In this document: piece after piece, positions 17,101 through 41,800 of the stretch
Layout: each line of letters starts with the position of its first letter
Position numbering within the stretch: the stretch's first letter is position 1
Source of the DNA: Pseudomonas persica
GTDB lineage: Bacteria; Pseudomonadota; Gammaproteobacteria; Pseudomonadales; Pseudomonadaceae
NCBI RefSeq assembly: GCF_900291015.1
Contig: NZ_OLKL01000031.1
Span: forward strand, 631-64,630
DNA length: 64,000 bases
Direction of reading: 5' to 3'
Made by a program: the position numbers and the translations under genes
Notes under the pieces: generated by a model
Seen by the model: the letters and a program-made list of their open reading frames with translations, nothing else
What the model was told of the DNA's origin: nothing
Database searches by the model: none

Positions 17101-20100
17101 ATGTCTTCTTTCAAACACTGGATCGAAGTGCTGGAAACCAACGCCCGGTATTTTCCACAGCGGCCTGCCCTGCACTTCTTGCCGGATGGCGTCGAGATCG
17201 GTGAAAGCCTGACTTTTGCCCAGTTGCACGAGCAAAGCCAGTCCCTGGCCGCCGCGCTACAGGCGCGTTACGTGCCGGGTGATCGTGTGCTGTTGATGCT
17301 GCCCAGCAGCCTCGACTACGCCCGTGCCTTCTGCGCCTGCCAGTATGCCGGGCTGATTGCCGTACCACTGTTTCCGCCGCCCTCGCGCAAACCCCGTCAC
17401 CTGGACCGCGTGCGGAATGTGGTGGTGGATGCCGAACCTGCATTGATCCTCGCCCCGGCCGAACATGGTGAGAACCTGCGTGAACTGGTCGAAGGCCGAG
17501 TCGATGTATCGACGGTCGAAGCGCTCGGCACCCCACCCGCCAGCCAGTGGGTACGCCCGGATATCGACGGCGCGACCGTGGCCTTCCTGCAATACACTTC
17601 AGGCTCCACCGGCACGCCAAAGGGCGTCGAAGTGCGCCAGCGCAATCTGATCGCCAACGTCGAACTGATGCGCCAGGCCTACGGCTTCGATGAGCACGGC
17701 GCCATGGTCAACTGGCTGCCGCTGTACCACGACATGGGCCTGATCGGCGGAATGCTGGCGCCGCTCTATAGCGGCATGCCCTGCTATCTGATCGCCTCGC
17801 AGACTTTCGTCAATGCACCCTCCACCTGGCTTCAGGCGTTGAGCCGTTATCGCGCCACTGCCAGCTTCGCCCCGAATTTCGCCTACGCCCTGTGCAACCG
17901 AGTGGTCAGCGACAACCTGATCGCGCAACTCGACCTGAGCGCCTGGCAACACGCGATCAACGGCGCCGAGCCGATTCACCCCGGCACCCTCGAGACATTC
18001 GCCCAACGCTTTGCCGCCTGTGGTCTGAGTCCACTGGCAATCAGCCCCGGCTATGGCCAGGCCGAAGCGACCCTGTGTGTCAGCGCCACGCCGGCCGATG
18101 CATTGCCGGTGGTGCTGCGCCTGGACAAGGCGGTCCTGGAAACCGGTCGCGTGGCCCTGGCGGCAGACCAGGCCCCGGCAGTGGAATTTGTCGCCTGCGG
18201 TTATCCGCAAGCCTTGCACGGCATTGCCATCGTCAATCCACACAACCACGAACGCTGCGCCGCCGACCAGGTTGGCGAAGTCTGGCTGCAAGGCCCGAGC
18301 AATGCCGAAGCCTACTGGAAGAATCCCGAAGCCAGTCGCGAGGCCTTCCAGGCCAGTATCGTTGGCGAACACGGCCATTACCTGCGCTCCGGCGACCTGG
18401 GGTTCATGCACGAAGGCCAGGTGGTGATTTGCGGTCGGGTCAAGGATTTGCTGATCCTCAACGGACGCAACCTGTATCCCCATGACATCGAATTCGCCAT
18501 CACCGATGCCGAGCCGGGTATCCGCACCGGGCGCATCGCCGCCTTCTCCGAGATGGACCCCAGGCTGGGCCGCGAGAAGCTGGTGATCGTCGCCGAACCC
18601 CAGCGCAAATTCGTTGACCCCACGCGTCATCCAGAGCTGTTCGCATCGATACAGAACGCCGTGCGCGAAGCTGCTGATTGCGGCATCGACCAGATCGTGC
18701 TGGTGGAAGCCGGGACCATTCCCATGACCACCAGCGGCAAGATCGCCCGTCAAGGTGCACGCAAGCAATTGGCCGCAGGCACCTTGAGCATCATTGCCCA
18801 GTTCGGCGGGCAGAGCACGGCCAACGGCGAGTCGATCGAACGCACGCAACTGCTGAAGCAGGTTACTCAAGGTGAAGCAGGCGCCCTGCTCGCCTGCCGC
18901 CAGTGGCTCGAGCAAACCCTGCGCGAGGTGAATCCCTACCTTGCGGTGGACTTCGACCTGAGCCTGATCGGCCTGGGCCTGGATTCCATCAGCGTCGCCG
19001 ACTTCGCCGCCCGACTGCATCAGGAGCTGGGCTTCGAACTCGATACGCAAAGTCTGTTTGGCGAGCAAACCTTGGGGGAGTGGGCGCAGGCGCTGCTGGA
19101 ATTCCTCGGGGCCCCTGCAGCGGAGCCCATGGCTCCCCGCCAGGACTTCAACGTCGATCAACACCAGGGCCGGCAGTCTTTCGCGCAGAGTCGCCTGTGG
19201 TTCCTGCGCCAGCTCGATCCCACCGACACCCGTCACAACCTGGTGCTGCATTTGCGCCTGCAAGGTGCGCTGGACATTGAGGCATTGGCCTCGCGCCTCA
19301 ATGCCCTGATCGATCGTCACAGCGTGCTGCGCTCGGTGTATCACGATGGCGTCGACGGCCCCCAGCAGCGCATGCTTCCGCCAGCAGCGGTGCCGCTCAC
19401 CTGGCACGACCTGCGCGACCACCCCACCGACGTGCAGCAACAAGCGCTCAGCGAGCGCCTGGCCGAAGAACATGCGACCCCGGTCGATCTGCAAAACGGC
19501 CCAGTGCTGCGCGCGCAACTACTCAGCCGCGACGATCAACAGCACGACCTACTGCTGACCCTGCATCACATCGCCTTCGACGGGCACTCGGCGCAATTGC
19601 TGTTGGCGGAACTGGCCGGCTCCAATGCCAGCGAACGTCCGCTGCAGTACCAGGACTTCGCCCGCTGGGAGGCCGCTCACTGGAGCGCCGAACGCATCGC
19701 TACCGAGCAACAGTTCTGGTGCGAGCATCTGGCGGGCATGCCGCAAACCCTTGCCCTGGGTGGCAGTGGCCAAGGCGCGGGCGAACACAGCCTCACCTTC
19801 GGCCTGCCCCAGGCCAACTGCGAAGCGTTGACCGTATTGGCCCGCGAACACGGCATGACCCTGTTCATGCTGTTGCTGGCCAGCTATCAACTGGTGATCC
19901 GACAATTGGGTGGCCAGCAGCAATTCTTGTTGGGCACCGACGTCAGTGGCCGGCCTCTGGCTGCCCATAACGAGGTGATCGGCTTCTTCGTCAACCAGCT
20001 GACCCTGCGCTGTGACCTGCGCACGGAAGCCACCCTGGCCGACTTCCTCGGGCAAGTCCGCGATCAGGCTCGACTGGCCTATGCCCATCAGGGCCTGCCG

Positions 20101-20535
20101 TTCGATCTGGTGGTCTCGGCCCTGGCTCCGCAACGCCGCGCCGGTCATTCGCCACTGTTCCAGGTCAAGCTCAACTACCAGCCATCGCGAGTGAACCCGG
20201 CCGAAATCGCCGGTGCGCACATGACCTCGCTGGACGTGGCGCAGGCACCGGGCGATTTCCATCTGGTGCTGGACCTGACCCACGCCAGCGCCGGTATTGA
20301 TGCGAACCTGAAGTTCCGTGGCGAGTATTTCGACCAGGACCGCGCCCTGCGCCTGCAACATCTGTGGACCCGCCTGCTCGACGACAGCCGCGGTCTGCTC
20401 GACCAGTCGCTGCATGTCGTAGCAGAGCGCCTCGACGCCTGGGACCAGGCGTTCCAGCGCGAACGCCAGCAGTCCCGGGCCTCGGCCGCGCGCAGCCAGA
20501 TGCTGCAGACCAAACGTCGCTCAATGCCCCTCTAA
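17101..20535 (+). CDS. Lipoinitiation protein: fatty-acyl-AMP ligase - ACP - condensation domain
   Basis: A 1144-residue starter protein. Residues ~1-590 are a fatty-acyl-AMP ligase (LQYTSGSTGTPKG near 163, NWLPLYHDMGLIGGML, YLRSGDLGF, GRVKDLLILNGRN). A carrier domain has its phosphopantetheine Ser near 628 (LGLDSISV). A full condensation domain runs from QSRLWFLRQL (~695) with active HHIAFDG at ~822. There is no adenylation domain after it, so its acceptor residue is loaded by the next NRPS in trans. It activates a free fatty acid, passes it to the ACP and N-acylates the first amino acid. The ATG at 17101 is preferred over 17062 because the latter lies inside the preceding gene. The corrugatin family carries octanoate, a reasonable but unproven chain here. 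Confidence 0.92.
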   Translation: MSSFKHWIEVLETNARYFPQRPALHFLPDGVEIGESLTFAQLHEQSQSLAAALQARYVPGDRVLLMLPSSLDYARAFCACQYAGLIAVPLFPPPSRKPRHLDRVRNVVVDAEPALILAPAEHGENLRELVEGRVDVSTVEALGTPPASQWVRPDIDGATVAFLQYTSGSTGTPKGVEVRQRNLIANVELMRQAYGFDEHGAMVNWLPLYHDMGLIGGMLAPLYSGMPCYLIASQTFVNAPSTWLQALSRYRATASFAPNFAYALCNRVVSDNLIAQLDLSAWQHAINGAEPIHPGTLETFAQRFAACGLSPLAISPGYGQAEATLCVSATPADALPVVLRLDKAVLETGRVALAADQAPAVEFVACGYPQALHGIAIVNPHNHERCAADQVGEVWLQGPSNAEAYWKNPEASREAFQASIVGEHGHYLRSGDLGFMHEGQVVICGRVKDLLILNGRNLYPHDIEFAITDAEPGIRTGRIAAFSEMDPRLGREKLVIVAEPQRKFVDPTRHPELFASIQNAVREAADCGIDQIVLVEAGTIPMTTSGKIARQGARKQLAAGTLSIIAQFGGQSTANGESIERTQLLKQVTQGEAGALLACRQWLEQTLREVNPYLAVDFDLSLIGLGLDSISVADFAARLHQELGFELDTQSLFGEQTLGEWAQALLEFLGAPAAEPMAPRQDFNVDQHQGRQSFAQSRLWFLRQLDPTDTRHNLVLHLRLQGALDIEALASRLNALIDRHSVLRSVYHDGVDGPQQRMLPPAAVPLTWHDLRDHPTDVQQQALSERLAEEHATPVDLQNGPVLRAQLLSRDDQQHDLLLTLHHIAFDGHSAQLLLAELAGSNASERPLQYQDFARWEAAHWSAERIATEQQFWCEHLAGMPQTLALGGSGQGAGEHSLTFGLPQANCEALTVLAREHGMTLFMLLLASYQLVIRQLGGQQQFLLGTDVSGRPLAAHNEVIGFFVNQLTLRCDLRTEATLADFLGQVRDQARLAYAHQGLPFDLVVSALAPQRRAGHSPLFQVKLNYQPSRVNPAEIAGAHMTSLDVAQAPGDFHLVLDLTHASAGIDANLKFRGEYFDQDRALRLQHLWTRLLDDSRGLLDQSLHVVAERLDAWDQAFQRERQQSRASAARSQMLQTKRRSMPL

Positions 20536-20552
20536 CCGAGTTGGATGCCTTT

Positions 20553-21599
20553 ATGTCTATCGTGCCCCCACCGTCTCGCGCCCTCGGCGGCGTGCGTCGC
20601 AAAGCCATGAACGTCTCGGAACGGCAACTGGTCAGCGAGCGGCTGCTGAGCCCGGACCACGCGCTGCCGCTGGTGATTGAACCGGCAGTTGCGGGTGTCG
20701 ACCTGGTTACCTGGGCGGCCAGCGAACGCGAAAACCTCGAAAACAAGCTGTTGCAGTACGGCGCCCTGCTGTTTCGCGGATTCTCCGTGCAATCGGTGGA
20801 ACAGTTCGATCAAGTGATTGCCGCGCTCTCCCCCGGCGCCCTGGAATACATGTTCCGCGCCTCGCCGCGTACACGGGTTGGCGGCAATATCTACACCTCG
20901 ACCGACTACCCGGCCGACCAGATGATTTTTCCGCACAACGAGCATTCGTACTCGCCACGTTTTCCGCTGCGCCTGTTCTTTTATTGTCACCTTCCGTCCG
21001 AGACCGGCGGCGAAACCCCGATAGGCTCTACCCGCTCGGTGAAGGCCTGCATCAGCCCTGAGATCGAGGCACGCTTCCGGGAAAAAGGCGTGATGTATAT
21101 ACGCAACTACGGTGACGGCTTTGGCCTGCCCTGGCAAAGCGTGTTCCAGTCCGAAGACCGTGCCGAAGTGGAAACCTACTGCAAAAGCGTCGGCATCGAA
21201 GTGGAATGGAAGGACAACAACCGCCTGCGCACCCGTCAACGCGGGCCCGCCGTGGTCCGACACCCGCAGACCGGTGAAGAGGTGTGGTTCAACCACGCCA
21301 CCTTCTTCCATATCAGCACCCTGCCACCGGCGATTCGCGACTCGCTGCAAAGCAACTTCGGCGATCTCGACCTGCCGACCAACACCTTCTATGGCGACGG
21401 CGAAGCTATCGAGCCGCACGTGCTGGAAGCACTACGGGCCGCGTACCTCGATTCGCTGGTGCGGTTCAGCTGGCAGCAAGGCGACGTGCTGTTTATCGAC
21501 AACATGCTCGCGGTACACGGTCGCGAACCCTTCACCGGCAAGCGCGCGATCATGACCGGCATGGCGCAAGCCCTGCTGTCGAGTGACGTCGCCGTCTGA
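20553..21599 (+). CDS. Stand-alone Fe(II)/2-oxoglutarate beta-hydroxylase (TauD/SyrP-like) 2
   Basis: A 348-residue SyrP-type dioxygenase. The facial triad is H128-x-E130 (FPHNEHSYSP) and H322 (VHGREPFTGKR), with LPSETGGETPIGSTR and GFGLPWQSVFQSEDRAEVE between. It begins 17 bases after the starter protein and lies directly before the NRPS whose adenylation code reads as His, so it is the best candidate for the His beta-hydroxylase that makes the bidentate beta-hydroxy-His ligand known in corrugatin. That assignment is positional inference; the two stand-alone enzymes could be swapped. An intergenic gap of 103 bases follows, with no clear gene. Confidence 0.86.
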   Translation: MSIVPPPSRALGGVRRKAMNVSERQLVSERLLSPDHALPLVIEPAVAGVDLVTWAASERENLENKLLQYGALLFRGFSVQSVEQFDQVIAALSPGALEYMFRASPRTRVGGNIYTSTDYPADQMIFPHNEHSYSPRFPLRLFFYCHLPSETGGETPIGSTRSVKACISPEIEARFREKGVMYIRNYGDGFGLPWQSVFQSEDRAEVETYCKSVGIEVEWKDNNRLRTRQRGPAVVRHPQTGEEVWFNHATFFHISTLPPAIRDSLQSNFGDLDLPTNTFYGDGEAIEPHVLEALRAAYLDSLVRFSWQQGDVLFIDNMLAVHGREPFTGKRAIMTGMAQALLSSDVAV

Positions 21600-21702
21600 T
21601 TTTTCAACAGGTGCCCTCAGTTGAACACGCCTGACTCTTTTCAGTGGGTCTGCGCGGCTGTCTGCACCCAGGTTCAAGCCACCCTTTCCAGTCGAGTTGA
21701 AC

Positions 21703-24700
21703 ATGAGCGGACTCCAAGGTTTTCGTATCTCGCCACAGCAGGCGTCAGTTTATCAGCACACCAACGGCACCACCGAGCACCCGTTGAGCTGCCGTTTGCA
21801 GTGGTCGGTTGCCTCACTCGTGACCGCCGACCTGCTGAGCCAACGCCTGAATGCCCTGATCGCAGACAGTGAAATCCTGCGCACCCGATTGGTGCCTGTA
21901 CCTGGCCTGCGCTTCCCGGTGCAGGTGATTGACGACAGCATTGAGCTGCCGATTGCGGTGAAGGACCTGCGTACACTCGACCAGGGCCAGCAGGACGCCG
22001 CGCTGAGCCAACTGACCACGCAACCTCGCGACTGGACGCTGCCGCTGGCAATCACGCTAGTGCAACTGTCGGACACCCAATCCGTGCTCGATCTGGCCGG
22101 GGCCAGCAGCCACTTCGACCTGGGTAGCCTGAAACTGCTGGCGGCAGCATTGCTGCAGGACGAACTCCCCGCGCTGACCGAGGCCCTGCAATACGCAGAC
22201 TATGCCGAATGGCGCTGGAGCCTCAGCGAAGACGAGCCCGACCATCCGGGGGTGAATTTCTGGAAAGCCCTGGCGCAAGGTGAACAAACGACCCTGCAGC
22301 TGCCGCTGGAGTCCACTTCGGGCCAGGGTTTTGCCCCGGAGCGCGTAGATCTGCAGCTGCCGCCGAGCCTCGCCGCCCATCCGGCCCTGACCCCGAACCT
22401 GATGCTGACCGCCTGGGCCGCCCTGCTCAGCCGCCTGGCCGGGCAACAACAGGTGGCGCTGACGGTGGTCCATGAAAGCCGCGGCCCAGAACTGGAAAAC
22501 GCCCTTGGCCGGTTCGAACAAAGCCTGCCGGTACGCTTTGACCTGGACCCGCAAGCCACCCTGCTGGAACAAAGCACAGCGGTCGCCGCCAGCGTCGAAC
22601 TCAGTGCCGGTTGGCAGGACTACTACAGCCACGACCTCAATGGCGGCTATGGCTTCGCCTGGCGCCAGGCCAATGCCAGGGAGCGCCATGCCAGCGCCGT
22701 GTTGGCCCCGGTGAAAGCCTGCCTGAACGTGCACCAGGCCCCAGGCGCCGTTCAGGCCCACCTCGTTTATGACCGCCACACCCTGAGCGCCAATGCCGCC
22801 GCTTGCCTGGGGGAACAATGGTTGCAAGTGCTGCAAGGCGCGCTGGCCGAGCCGCAACTCAGTTGGATGCACCTGCCGCTGACTGGTGCGCTGCAACTGC
22901 AGACCATTGACAACGCTCCGACCTCGCCTGCGGTCGAACCGGTGACGCTGGTGGAGTTGATTACCCGCCAGGTGCAGCAACAGCCGAATGCCATCGCCCT
23001 GAGCGACAAGGATGGCGACCTGAGCTATGCCGCCCTCGACGCCTGTGCCACGCACCTGGCCCATCGACTGCGCCAGGCCGGAATCGCCGCCGGTGTACCC
23101 GTGGGTATCCTGTTCCCGCGGGGCAATGCCGCCATTGTCGCCCTGCTCGCGGTGTTGAAGGCCGGTGGTGCCTACGTGCCGGTCGACCCGACCTATCCGG
23201 CGGACCGCCGCGCCTACATGCTGGCCGACAGCGCCATTGCCCATATCGTGGTCAGCGCCGAACTGGCCGACAGCGTGCCAGCCAGCCTGCAACGCTTCGT
23301 GCTGGATGACCTCAGCGTGCCCAACACGAGCAGTCTGCCTGTGCTGCCGATGCCGCAGGCGGACGACCTGGCCTATCTGATCTATACCTCCGGCTCTACC
23401 GGCGCGCCGAAGGCCGTGGAAATCAGCCACGCTGCCCTGAGCTTCTCGACCCAAGTACGCATGGCCACCTACGCCACGCCGGTTCGCGCCTACCTGCTGC
23501 TGTCGTCGTTCGCCTTCGACAGCTCGGTGGCGGGAATTTTCTGGACCCTGGCCCAAGGCGGTCGCCTGGTATTGCCGGCCACCGGCGAAGAACTTGATAT
23601 GCCGCGCCTGGCACAATTGATTGCACAGCATCGAGTCAGCCACGGCCTGTCGTTGCCATCGCTGTATCAAGCGTTGCTCGATCAACTGCAACGCAACGCC
23701 GACACCGCCAGCCTGGAATGCTGGATCGTTGCCGGCGAAGCCTGCCCGCCGGCCTTGGTCACCCAGCACAGCCACGCCTTGCCCGGCGCGCAGCTGGTCA
23801 ATGAATACGGCCCTACCGAAGCCACGGTCTGGGCCAGTCATGAGGTACTGGAGCCGGGCCGTGCACTGACCATCGGCCGGCCAATTGCAGGCATGGACCT
23901 GCGCGTACTCAACGAAAACGGCGTTGCCTGCGGTGTCGGCGAGCCGGGCGAGATCGTCCTCGCCGGCCCGACCCTGGCCAGGGGCTACCGCAACAAACCA
24001 GAAGAAACCGCCAAGGCCTTCGTCACCCTGGCCTGCGGCACCCGCGCCTACCGCACCGGCGACCTGGCCTGCTGGCTGGCGGACGGGCGCCTGGCCTTCC
24101 TCGGGCGCAAGGACCATCAGGTCAAGTTGCGCGGTTACCGCATCGAACTGGGTGAAATCGAACGGCAACTGTGCAGCCACAGCGACGTGCGCGAAGCCGC
24201 GGTGATCGTGCAGGAACACGCCGCCGGCAAGCGTCTGCTGGCCTATGTGCTGGCGACCCACGGTTATGCGCCGGACTCGGAAGCGATCAAGGGCTTCCTC
24301 GGCGAACGCCTGCCGTCCTACATGGTGCCGGCTCGGGTGCTGACCCTGCCGGCCTTCCCGCGAACCCCCAACGGCAAGCTCGACCTGGGCCAGTTGCCAG
24401 ACCCCGACCAGCTTGACCAGAGCGCCCATGTAGCCCCGCGCAACGCCATGGAAAGCGCCCTGCAAGCCATTGTCGCCAAGGTCCTGAAGCGTGAGAGCGT
24501 GAGCGTCACCGAGAACTTCTTCGCCATCGGCGGCGACTCGATTCTCAGCCTGCAAGTGGTGGCCCAGGCCCACGAGCAGGGTATCGCCCTGTCCGCCAAG
24601 CACGTGTTCGATGGCCAGACCATCGCCGCCATGGCCGAAGTCGCCCGGCCGCTGTCTGCGCACGACGTGCAAGCGCAGGCCCAGAGTACCGCGTTCAGCG

Positions 24701-24765
24701 CCTCGGGCCTGTCCGATGACGAAATGCAGGCGCTCATGGCCGAGCTGGACGAAAACGAATTTTGA
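21703..24765 (+). CDS. NRPS 1: degenerate condensation-like domain - A (His) - T
   Basis: A 1020-residue single-module NRPS. Residues ~1-415 have the condensation fold, but the HHxxxDG motif is replaced by a stretch around residues 133-141 (ASSHFDLGS) that lacks both His, so it cannot be an ordinary condensation catalyst; it resembles the 'interface' domains that dock siderophore beta-hydroxylases. The A domain (~419-900) has YTSGSTGAPKAVEI, and the code residues read by eye are D-S-A-L-I-A-E-V, close to the bacitracin His code. The T-domain Ser is ~946 (IGGDSILSLQ). Condensation with the acyl chain would use the C domain at the end of the starter protein. ATG 21703 is used instead of TTG 21697. 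Confidence 0.9.
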   Translation: MSGLQGFRISPQQASVYQHTNGTTEHPLSCRLQWSVASLVTADLLSQRLNALIADSEILRTRLVPVPGLRFPVQVIDDSIELPIAVKDLRTLDQGQQDAALSQLTTQPRDWTLPLAITLVQLSDTQSVLDLAGASSHFDLGSLKLLAAALLQDELPALTEALQYADYAEWRWSLSEDEPDHPGVNFWKALAQGEQTTLQLPLESTSGQGFAPERVDLQLPPSLAAHPALTPNLMLTAWAALLSRLAGQQQVALTVVHESRGPELENALGRFEQSLPVRFDLDPQATLLEQSTAVAASVELSAGWQDYYSHDLNGGYGFAWRQANARERHASAVLAPVKACLNVHQAPGAVQAHLVYDRHTLSANAAACLGEQWLQVLQGALAEPQLSWMHLPLTGALQLQTIDNAPTSPAVEPVTLVELITRQVQQQPNAIALSDKDGDLSYAALDACATHLAHRLRQAGIAAGVPVGILFPRGNAAIVALLAVLKAGGAYVPVDPTYPADRRAYMLADSAIAHIVVSAELADSVPASLQRFVLDDLSVPNTSSLPVLPMPQADDLAYLIYTSGSTGAPKAVEISHAALSFSTQVRMATYATPVRAYLLLSSFAFDSSVAGIFWTLAQGGRLVLPATGEELDMPRLAQLIAQHRVSHGLSLPSLYQALLDQLQRNADTASLECWIVAGEACPPALVTQHSHALPGAQLVNEYGPTEATVWASHEVLEPGRALTIGRPIAGMDLRVLNENGVACGVGEPGEIVLAGPTLARGYRNKPEETAKAFVTLACGTRAYRTGDLACWLADGRLAFLGRKDHQVKLRGYRIELGEIERQLCSHSDVREAAVIVQEHAAGKRLLAYVLATHGYAPDSEAIKGFLGERLPSYMVPARVLTLPAFPRTPNGKLDLGQLPDPDQLDQSAHVAPRNAMESALQAIVAKVLKRESVSVTENFFAIGGDSILSLQVVAQAHEQGIALSAKHVFDGQTIAAMAEVARPLSAHDVQAQAQSTAFSASGLSDDEMQALMAELDENEF

Positions 24766-24829
24766 TTGGCCCCGCTGCGCCACGCACCACTCGCTGCGCC
24801 GTCGCCCCTTTTTCCGCAGGACGTTTTTG

Positions 24830-38776
<13,947 letters not shown>

Positions 38777-38877
38777 CGGGCGACGCGGCGCGTGGGTGGC
38801 CAACCCGCGCGCCTGCGGCGGCGCTCGCCACGTTTTCAAGAAAGCTTTCCAAGACTTTGCTACGGATCAGTTGAACA

Positions 38878-41800
38878 ATGAACAACATCGAAGACATCTA
38901 CTCCCTTTCGCCAACTCAGCATGGCCTGTTGTTCCATAGCGTCGTCGAACCAGAGTCGCGGGTGTACTACCAGCAACTGAGCCTGGAAATACAGGGCCCG
39001 CTGAACCTGACCGCGTTTCGCAGTGCGTGGCAGGCGCTGATGCAGCGCCACGCGGTCATGCGCAGCGCGTTTCTCTGGGAAGACCTGGATGACGCCTATC
39101 AGGTGGTGCAACAGGAGGTCGAGCTGCCGCTGAGCCTGCTGGACTGGCGAGAGCGCGCCGATCAACAGGCCGCCCTGGAGCAACTGGCGCTGGAGCAGCG
39201 GGCCGAACCCCTGGAACTCAACGACGCCCCTTTGATGCGCGTGAGCCTGGTGCGCTTGGCAGAACAGCGCTGGCACCTGAGCTGGACCTTCCACCATATC
39301 CTCATGGACGGCTGGAGCGTGGGCATCGCCATTCAGGAGTGGCTGGCGCTCTACTACGAACAGGCCCTGGGCCGCGCCGCCAACCTGCCGGCAACCCGCC
39401 CTTACCGCGATTACATCGCCTGGCTGGCGGAGCAGGACATGGACGCCACCGAGCATTTCTGGCGTGACCAGTTGCACGACTTGAACGAACCGACCCCGCT
39501 GCCGGACTTTGCCGTACGCCTGGCACCGCCGTCGGGTGCACCGTTCGCCGAACGCGAAAGCCTGCTTGCTGCCTGCGAAACCGAGCAACTGTCGAGCTTC
39601 GCCCGTCGCCATGACCTGACCATCAACACGCTGATCCAAGGTGCCTGGGCGCTGCTGCTGGGCCTGCACGCCGGTCGCGATGACGTGGTCTATGGCGTGA
39701 CCGTCGCCGGACGCCCGGAAACCCTGGCAGCGGTCGAAAGCACCGTCGGCCTGTTCATCAACACCTTGCCGCTGCGGGTGCAATGGGCCGATAGCCCGGT
39801 GCTGGTGGACTGGCTGCAACATCTGCAGCAAGCCAACAGCGATCTGCGCCACCATGCCTACCTGCCCATCGGCAAGCTTAAGTCGATGAGCAAAATCGCC
39901 GCCGAACGGGCCCTGTTCGACTCGATCCTGGTGTTCGAGAACTTCCCGGTCACCGACGCCCTCAATCAGGACGCCGACGGCCTGAGCTTTATCGCGCCAT
40001 CCAACGACCATCAGGTGGACGGCATCACCCACACCCAGGGTCGCAACCACTTCCCACTGTCGCTGATCGTGGTGCCGGGCGAGCGACTGAACTACCTGTT
40101 CAGCTACGACCGCAAACGCTTCAGCGACGCCGAGGTAGCAACACTGTCGGCACAACTGCGCTCCATCCTGCTGGCCATGACCGCCCAACCGCAGTGCCGG
40201 GTCGGCGAGCTGGACTGGTTGAGCGCCGAGGAACGTCAGCAATTGCTGGCCAACGGCAGTGGCACCACCCTGTCGGTGCCCGACCAGTGCCTGCATCAGC
40301 ATTTCGAACGCCAGGTCGCGGCATACCCAGAGCAGCTGGCGGTGCAAGATCGTCAGGTGGCCTTGTCGTACCGTGAGCTCGATCAGCGCGCCAACCGCCT
40401 CAGCCACTACCTGCGCAGCCAGGGCGTCGGCGCCGACAGCCTGGTTGCACTGGCGCTGGAGCGCAGTGCCGACTTCGTGATTGCCCTGCTGGCCACCCTC
40501 AAGGCCGGCGCGGCTTATTTGCCGCTGGACCTGAAACAACCGGTCGGGCGCCTGGCCGATGTGCTGGTCGACAGCCGCGCCGCGCTGGTGATTGGCGCCG
40601 CACCGTCGGACCAGTTGGCCCGCCTGGCCGAGCACACCCCGGCGCTGTGGCTGACACAAGCCGCGCAAGCCATCGCCACCCAAGCGGACACCACGCCTGA
40701 CCTGGCGCACAGCCTGGATGCCGCGGCCTATGTGATCTACACCTCCGGCTCTACCGGCACGCCGAAAGGCGTGGTGGTCGAACACCGGGCCATCGTCGAT
40801 TACGTGACTGCCGTACAGTCTGTGCTCAACCCGCCAGAAGCAGCCCGCTACGGCCTGCTGTCCAGCGTCGCCGCCGACCTGGGCCACACCCAGTTGTTCG
40901 GCGCCCTGTGCACCGGTGGCAGCCTGTTGCTGGTGGATGACGACAGCGGCTTCAGCCCGTTGGCTCTGGCCGAACTGTTCAGCCAGCATCCGATCGATGT
41001 GCTGAAAATCACCCCTAGCCATCTCGGCGGCCTGCTGCAAGCCCTGCCGGATGCCAGCCTGCTGCCAAAAGCGCTGCTGGTGTTCGGTGGCGACGCGTTG
41101 AGCCCGGCGCTGCTGGAAAAGGTCAATGGCCTGGCTCCGGACCTGAAGGTGTTCAACCACTACGGCCCGAGCGAGGCCACGGTCGGCGCGATCGCCACCG
41201 AACTGCCCATGGGCCTGCGCAGCATTGCCCTGGGCCGTCCCCTGCCCAACCGCCAATTGCGAGTGGTCGATGTCAATGGCCAGCCGGTGGCCACTGGGGT
41301 ATCCGGCGAGCTGTTGATCAACGGCGCGCTGGCACGGGGTTACCTTCACCGCCCGGACCTGACCGATGAACGCTTCCTGGTCGATGCGCAGCAACACCGC
41401 TGGTACCGCACTGGCGACCGTGTGCGCTGGCTGGTGGACGGGCAACTGGCATTCCTCGGCCGGGTCGACAGCCAGGTGAAAATTCGCGGTTACCGCCTGG
41501 AACTGGGCGAGGTGGAGGCTCAGATCAAGCGCCTTTCGCCGCTGATCGAACAGGCACTGGTGCGCGCCGTCGAGCTGGACGGTGGCCTGCGCCTGGTCGC
41601 GTGGCTGGTCGCCAGTCAGTCGTTGTCGCCGGCCAAGTTGCGTGATGACCTGGCGATGCGCGTGCCGGACTACATGGTGCCCGCGCACTTCATCACCCTC
41701 GACGAATTACCCCTCAACCGCAACGGCAAGGTCGACGCAGCGCGCCTGCCGATCCCGCAGAAGCCGAGCGACGACAGCGCCAGCCATATCGCCCCGCGCA

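Noticed and set aside
21600..21702. Possible small MbtH-like gene between the second hydroxylase and NRPS 1
   Set aside because: The short frame starting near 21621 lacks the MbtH signature and is out of frame with everything near; no MbtH-like gene was found in the window.
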